The translations under genes and the position numbers were made by a program. Positions 61,875 to 64,000 of a DNA stretch of 64,000 nt are shown here, piece by piece (the first letter of the stretch is position 1; each line of letters begins with the position of its first letter). The stretch comes from Gordoniibacillus chartarius (GTDB taxonomy: Bacteria; Bacillota; Bacilli; Paenibacillales; NBRC-103111): NCBI RefSeq assembly GCF_042432825.1, contig NZ_JBHLWN010000020.1, positions 22,505 through 86,504 on the forward strand, written 5' to 3'. The notes under the pieces were generated by a model. That model ran no database searches, was not told the DNA's origin, and saw only the letters and a program-made list of their open reading frames with translations.

Positions 61875-62249
61875 CTAGGTTTCCCAACGCTCCTTACAAA
61901 TATTCTCTGCTTCCTCAAGAGACAATTGTTCAAGAAGCTGCTCAAACTCAAGAATGATCGCGGCTGCATCCATCGCTTCCAAATAGCCAACTTTATTCAA
62001 CGAAGCTATTAACGTACCTACTGCTCTTTTGGCAGTAATCTGGTTACTTAGATGATAGGCAAGATTATCTATGAATAATTCACTATTGGAAATTGCCGCC
62101 TTTTGATTGATTGAATCTTTTGTACTTAAGAAAAAACGGATTGATTCAAGATAATTAGCAAAGGTATCTTCACTGGGAAGTTTTTTAATATGATGATCCA
62201 AAATACTTATCAGAAATGCCACTTTCTCTGTATCGTTTAGTAAAGTCAA
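61875..62249 (-). CDS. Hypothetical small helical protein
   Basis: A 124-residue, all-helical looking soluble protein (VAFLISILDHHIKKLPSED, then LEAMDAAAIILEFEQLLEQL). Starts at TTG 62249 behind GGGGGTG. No family is recognised. It lies between the membrane protein and the GNVNAAGRDV-type protein on the same strand, in the accessory block upstream of the Gabija-like pair. Its acidic nature and size resemble small regulatory or immunity-type proteins, but this is only an impression. Confidence 0.6.
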   Translation of the reverse strand: MTLLNDTEKVAFLISILDHHIKKLPSEDTFANYLESIRFFLSTKDSINQKAAISNSELFIDNLAYHLSNQITAKRAVGTLIASLNKVGYLEAMDAAAIILEFEQLLEQLSLEEAENICKERWET

Positions 62250-62374
62250 GTTCTTTCACCCCCATGTTTATTCGTAAATACTGCCGCGGCAATGCATGTA
62301 CGAAGTTTGGACAAAGCCTATTGCAATTCATGAAAGTGCTTGGTAATACATGGTTTTCGCATGCACATGAGTCC

Positions 62375-63202
62375 TTAATTTCCAACAAGCTCCCCAACTT
62401 TTTCAACAAGCTTTTGCCAATCAGTAAGTAATGCAGTTGTTGCAACAACCCCCTTTGAAGCTGATGCCATATAGCTTTTTATGTTTTCCATCGCCTTCCT
62501 TAATCTAGGCAATTTGGGATTAGGTGATTCCACCTGCTCTTGAATAGTCTCCAAATCGTCAGTCAAACTTTCTTTTTCATCTACTGACAGTTCACTTACC
62601 TGAATAGCAGGCAACAATTTTTCAATCAGTGCCTTAATCTCGTTTACATCGTTATTGGTTATATTGCCAGTGTAAGTGACATCTCTTCCAGCTGCGTTGA
62701 CGTTCCCGTAGTTATTGCCAATGTTTTGATATATATTGCCCATAACCTTATCTCCTTCCAGCAGCATCATTTTCTTAGCCAATGCATCAACAACAAAATC
62801 AACCAAGGACTTGAACGCGCTGTCCAAAAAATCCCTGACTATGTCATCCCAACTTCCTTTGCCGTGAATAAAGCTGTGCGCAACCCCTTTAACATCCTTA
62901 TTTTCTGAGCACAAATACGACATATAATCATATTGGGCTTTCAAATGACTAGCCTCATCAACAGGAGGTTCTATATAGTTCCATCCGGAACCTTCTATCA
63001 GAAAACACTGCTTATAGTCGAACTCCACTCCTCTTATTCGATCCTGAATAATGCTGCTTATAACCGGAGTTGAGTCGATATAGTTTTTGAAGCGTTTTAA
63101 TTGAACCGTTGCAGTATCCGCATCACACATCAGCATGTTGCTTGAAACTCTTCTAAACTCTAAGCTCAAGAGTCTGTACTCTTTGTACTCCGTTGTATTC
63201 AC
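62375..63202 (-). CDS. Unassigned protein with a GNNxGNVNAAGRDV-type motif
   Basis: A 275-residue soluble protein. The start is GTG at 63202, which shares a base with the preceding gene's TAG and has GGGGTGG upstream. The first half is helical with acidic stretches. In the middle is GNIYQNIGNNYGNVNAAGRDVTY followed by TGNITNNDVNE, a short Asn/Gly repeat like those placed before effector or sensor parts in bacterial conflict proteins. The C-terminal 90 residues are helical (LIEKLLPAIQVSELSVDEKES, ENIKSYMASASKGV). No enzymatic motif is visible. Translationally coupled to the zinc ribbon gene before it. Confidence 0.75.
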   Translation of the reverse strand: MNTTEYKEYRLLSLEFRRVSSNMLMCDADTATVQLKRFKNYIDSTPVISSIIQDRIRGVEFDYKQCFLIEGSGWNYIEPPVDEASHLKAQYDYMSYLCSENKDVKGVAHSFIHGKGSWDDIVRDFLDSAFKSLVDFVVDALAKKMMLLEGDKVMGNIYQNIGNNYGNVNAAGRDVTYTGNITNNDVNEIKALIEKLLPAIQVSELSVDEKESLTDDLETIQEQVESPNPKLPRLRKAMENIKSYMASASKGVVATTALLTDWQKLVEKVGELVGN

Positions 63203-63666
63203 TATATATCCACCCCACAATAAGGACAGTAGACTTTCGAAACACCGGCACAATAAAGAACTTTCACATGCTGCTCGCAACAGCTGCAGGCAAAAATCTC
63301 TTCCGTTGTGTCACGATCCTTCAGTTCTCTAACGTTAACCGTCTTAAGAGGCTTGAAATCCATTTTTATGACCCCTTTGCTCGTGCTATTAATGTTACGA
63401 GCCATTTTACCAAAAGTCTTATTTAGTTGTTCAATAGCATAATTCATGGCCAATGCTTCTATCTTCTCGACAGTCTCTTTGGTGTAAAAGTTATTTTTGT
63501 TGCTCGTTAGCCCGCAATATGGACAAAACAGATCCATAACTGGCTTCTCGTCGTGTTGTAATTCATCCGCTCTCACCTTAAATTCCGAACTGCAGAACGG
63601 ACATTCAAAAGTCACAAATCCTTCACTATCGCCCTGGATTGTAAATGATAGGGTTACCTGGGTCAC
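63202..63666 (-). CDS. Double zinc ribbon protein of unknown function
   Basis: A 154-residue protein with two Cys4 zinc ribbons: FECPFCSSEF with FCPYCGL at the N-terminal side, and ACSCCEQ with YCPYCGVDI at the C-terminus, joined by a helical segment. It starts at GTG 63666, behind GGGAGGGG. The stop TAG overlaps the next gene's GTG, so the two are made together. Zinc ribbons of this type bind nucleic acid or act as adaptors. No family assigned. Confidence 0.75.
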   Translation of the reverse strand: MTQVTLSFTIQGDSEGFVTFECPFCSSEFKVRADELQHDEKPVMDLFCPYCGLTSNKNNFYTKETVEKIEALAMNYAIEQLNKTFGKMARNINSTSKGVIKMDFKPLKTVNVRELKDRDTTEEIFACSCCEQHVKVLYCAGVSKVYCPYCGVDI

Positions 63667-63763
63667 CCAAATCCCCTCCCGAGTTCATTTCGTATGCTTT
63701 ACCCTCAGCCCCACTAATACTTTATACCTAGTTTATCATCCCATATTTCTATTGTTAAGTCTT

Positions 63764-63799
63764 GTAAAAAGAACCAAGCAGATAGATTGCTTGGTTCTT
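63764..63799 (-). terminator. Rho-independent terminator between the edge gene and the zinc ribbon gene
   Basis: AAGAACCAAGCA (63769-63780) and TGCTTGGTTCTT (63788-63799) form a perfect 12-bp stem with a 7-base loop; on the minus strand TTTTTAC follows. Confidence 0.8.
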
Positions 63800-63805
63800 C
63801 TACAG

Positions 63806-63991
63806 TCAAAATGTCATTGTCTCCAATTGGTTAATGATCCTTTCGTCCACCTCTGCTGTACTTCTCCTGTACATCGGGCTGAACGTTTTTATACTATCAA
63901 GGGAAACGACTCTCTTGTTGTATTTTTTCATCTGTTCAATAATTAGGGCTTGCTGAACAAGATTCGTTCCATTTACACCCAACGTAAGTCT
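63806..63991 (-). CDS. C-terminal part of a gene entering from the right edge (possibly truncated)
   Basis: On the minus strand, the frame ending in TGA at 63806-63808 reads LGVNGTNLVQQALIIEQMKK then RVVSLDSIKTFSPMYRRSTA and ends NQLETMTF. It sits just before a strong terminator, as expected for a real gene end. A TAG in this frame at 63992-63994 either marks the upstream limit (a TTG at 63982 could start it) or shows that the gene is interrupted. Too little is visible to name it. Confidence 0.35.
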   Translation of the reverse strand, partial: RLTLGVNGTNLVQQALIIEQMKKYNKRVVSLDSIKTFSPMYRRSTAEVDERIINQLETMTF

Positions 63992-64000
63992 CTAAACCCA

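Overview
The window looks like a chromosomal segment of a Paenibacillus-type Gram-positive spore former. The signs are lipoprotein-type sugar-binding proteins with LplB/LplC-like permeases, S-layer-homology (SLH) surface proteins, a small YjcZ-type sporulation protein, good AGGAGG ribosome binding sites, frequent GTG/TTG starts, and a GC-rich core with an AT-richer segment at the right end. This assignment rests on gene content only; no database search was possible.

Left part (1-10.4 kb): a pectin/rhamnogalacturonan utilisation locus, nearly all on the minus strand. It holds two paralogous binding lipoproteins, a rhamnogalacturonan acetylesterase, two permeases, a large GH106-like enzyme and a divergent AraC regulator. 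The esterase/SBP1 unit and the permease/SBP2 unit share a promoter-proximal element with identical internal spacing. From 10.4 to 13.7 kb come a MerR regulator with a 19-bp-spacer promoter, a 1.35-kb minisatellite of palindromic 51/52-bp units, a YitT membrane protein and a small hypothetical membrane protein.

Cobalamin locus (14.1-23.2 kb): a B12 riboswitch with its own terminator precedes a 1.5-thousand-residue surface protein built from two alpha-toroid domains, three DUF4430 (transcobalamin-C-like) domains and SLH repeats. It is followed by a DUF4430 lipoprotein and a dedicated ECF transporter (T, fused A-A, S). It reads as a wall-anchored, intrinsic-factor-like corrinoid capture and import operon, and is the most interesting system in the window.

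Middle (23.2-53.5 kb): arsBC beside an Lrp-type regulator, MBL hydrolases, a DUF4405 membrane protein, a GH2 glycosidase with a divergent AraC regulator, a second YitT, a heterodimeric ABC exporter, a TetR/MBL pair around a palindromic operator, a coupled sensor kinase-CheR-response regulator/kinase cluster, an SLH surface protein, a GntR regulator with ilvD, and csaA.

Right part (53.6-64 kb): AT-rich accessory DNA. An IS4-family element lies beside a frameshifted gene remnant and an IS110 scrap. Beyond these is a co-directional block: a Gabija-like pair (OLD-family ATPase-Toprim nuclease plus UvrD-like helicase) preceded by four unassigned genes (zinc ribbon protein, a protein with a GNxxGNVNAAGRDV-type motif, a small helical protein, a polytopic membrane protein). 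Nearly all of these use GTG or TTG starts. It resembles a defence island, and the unassigned genes may be part of it.
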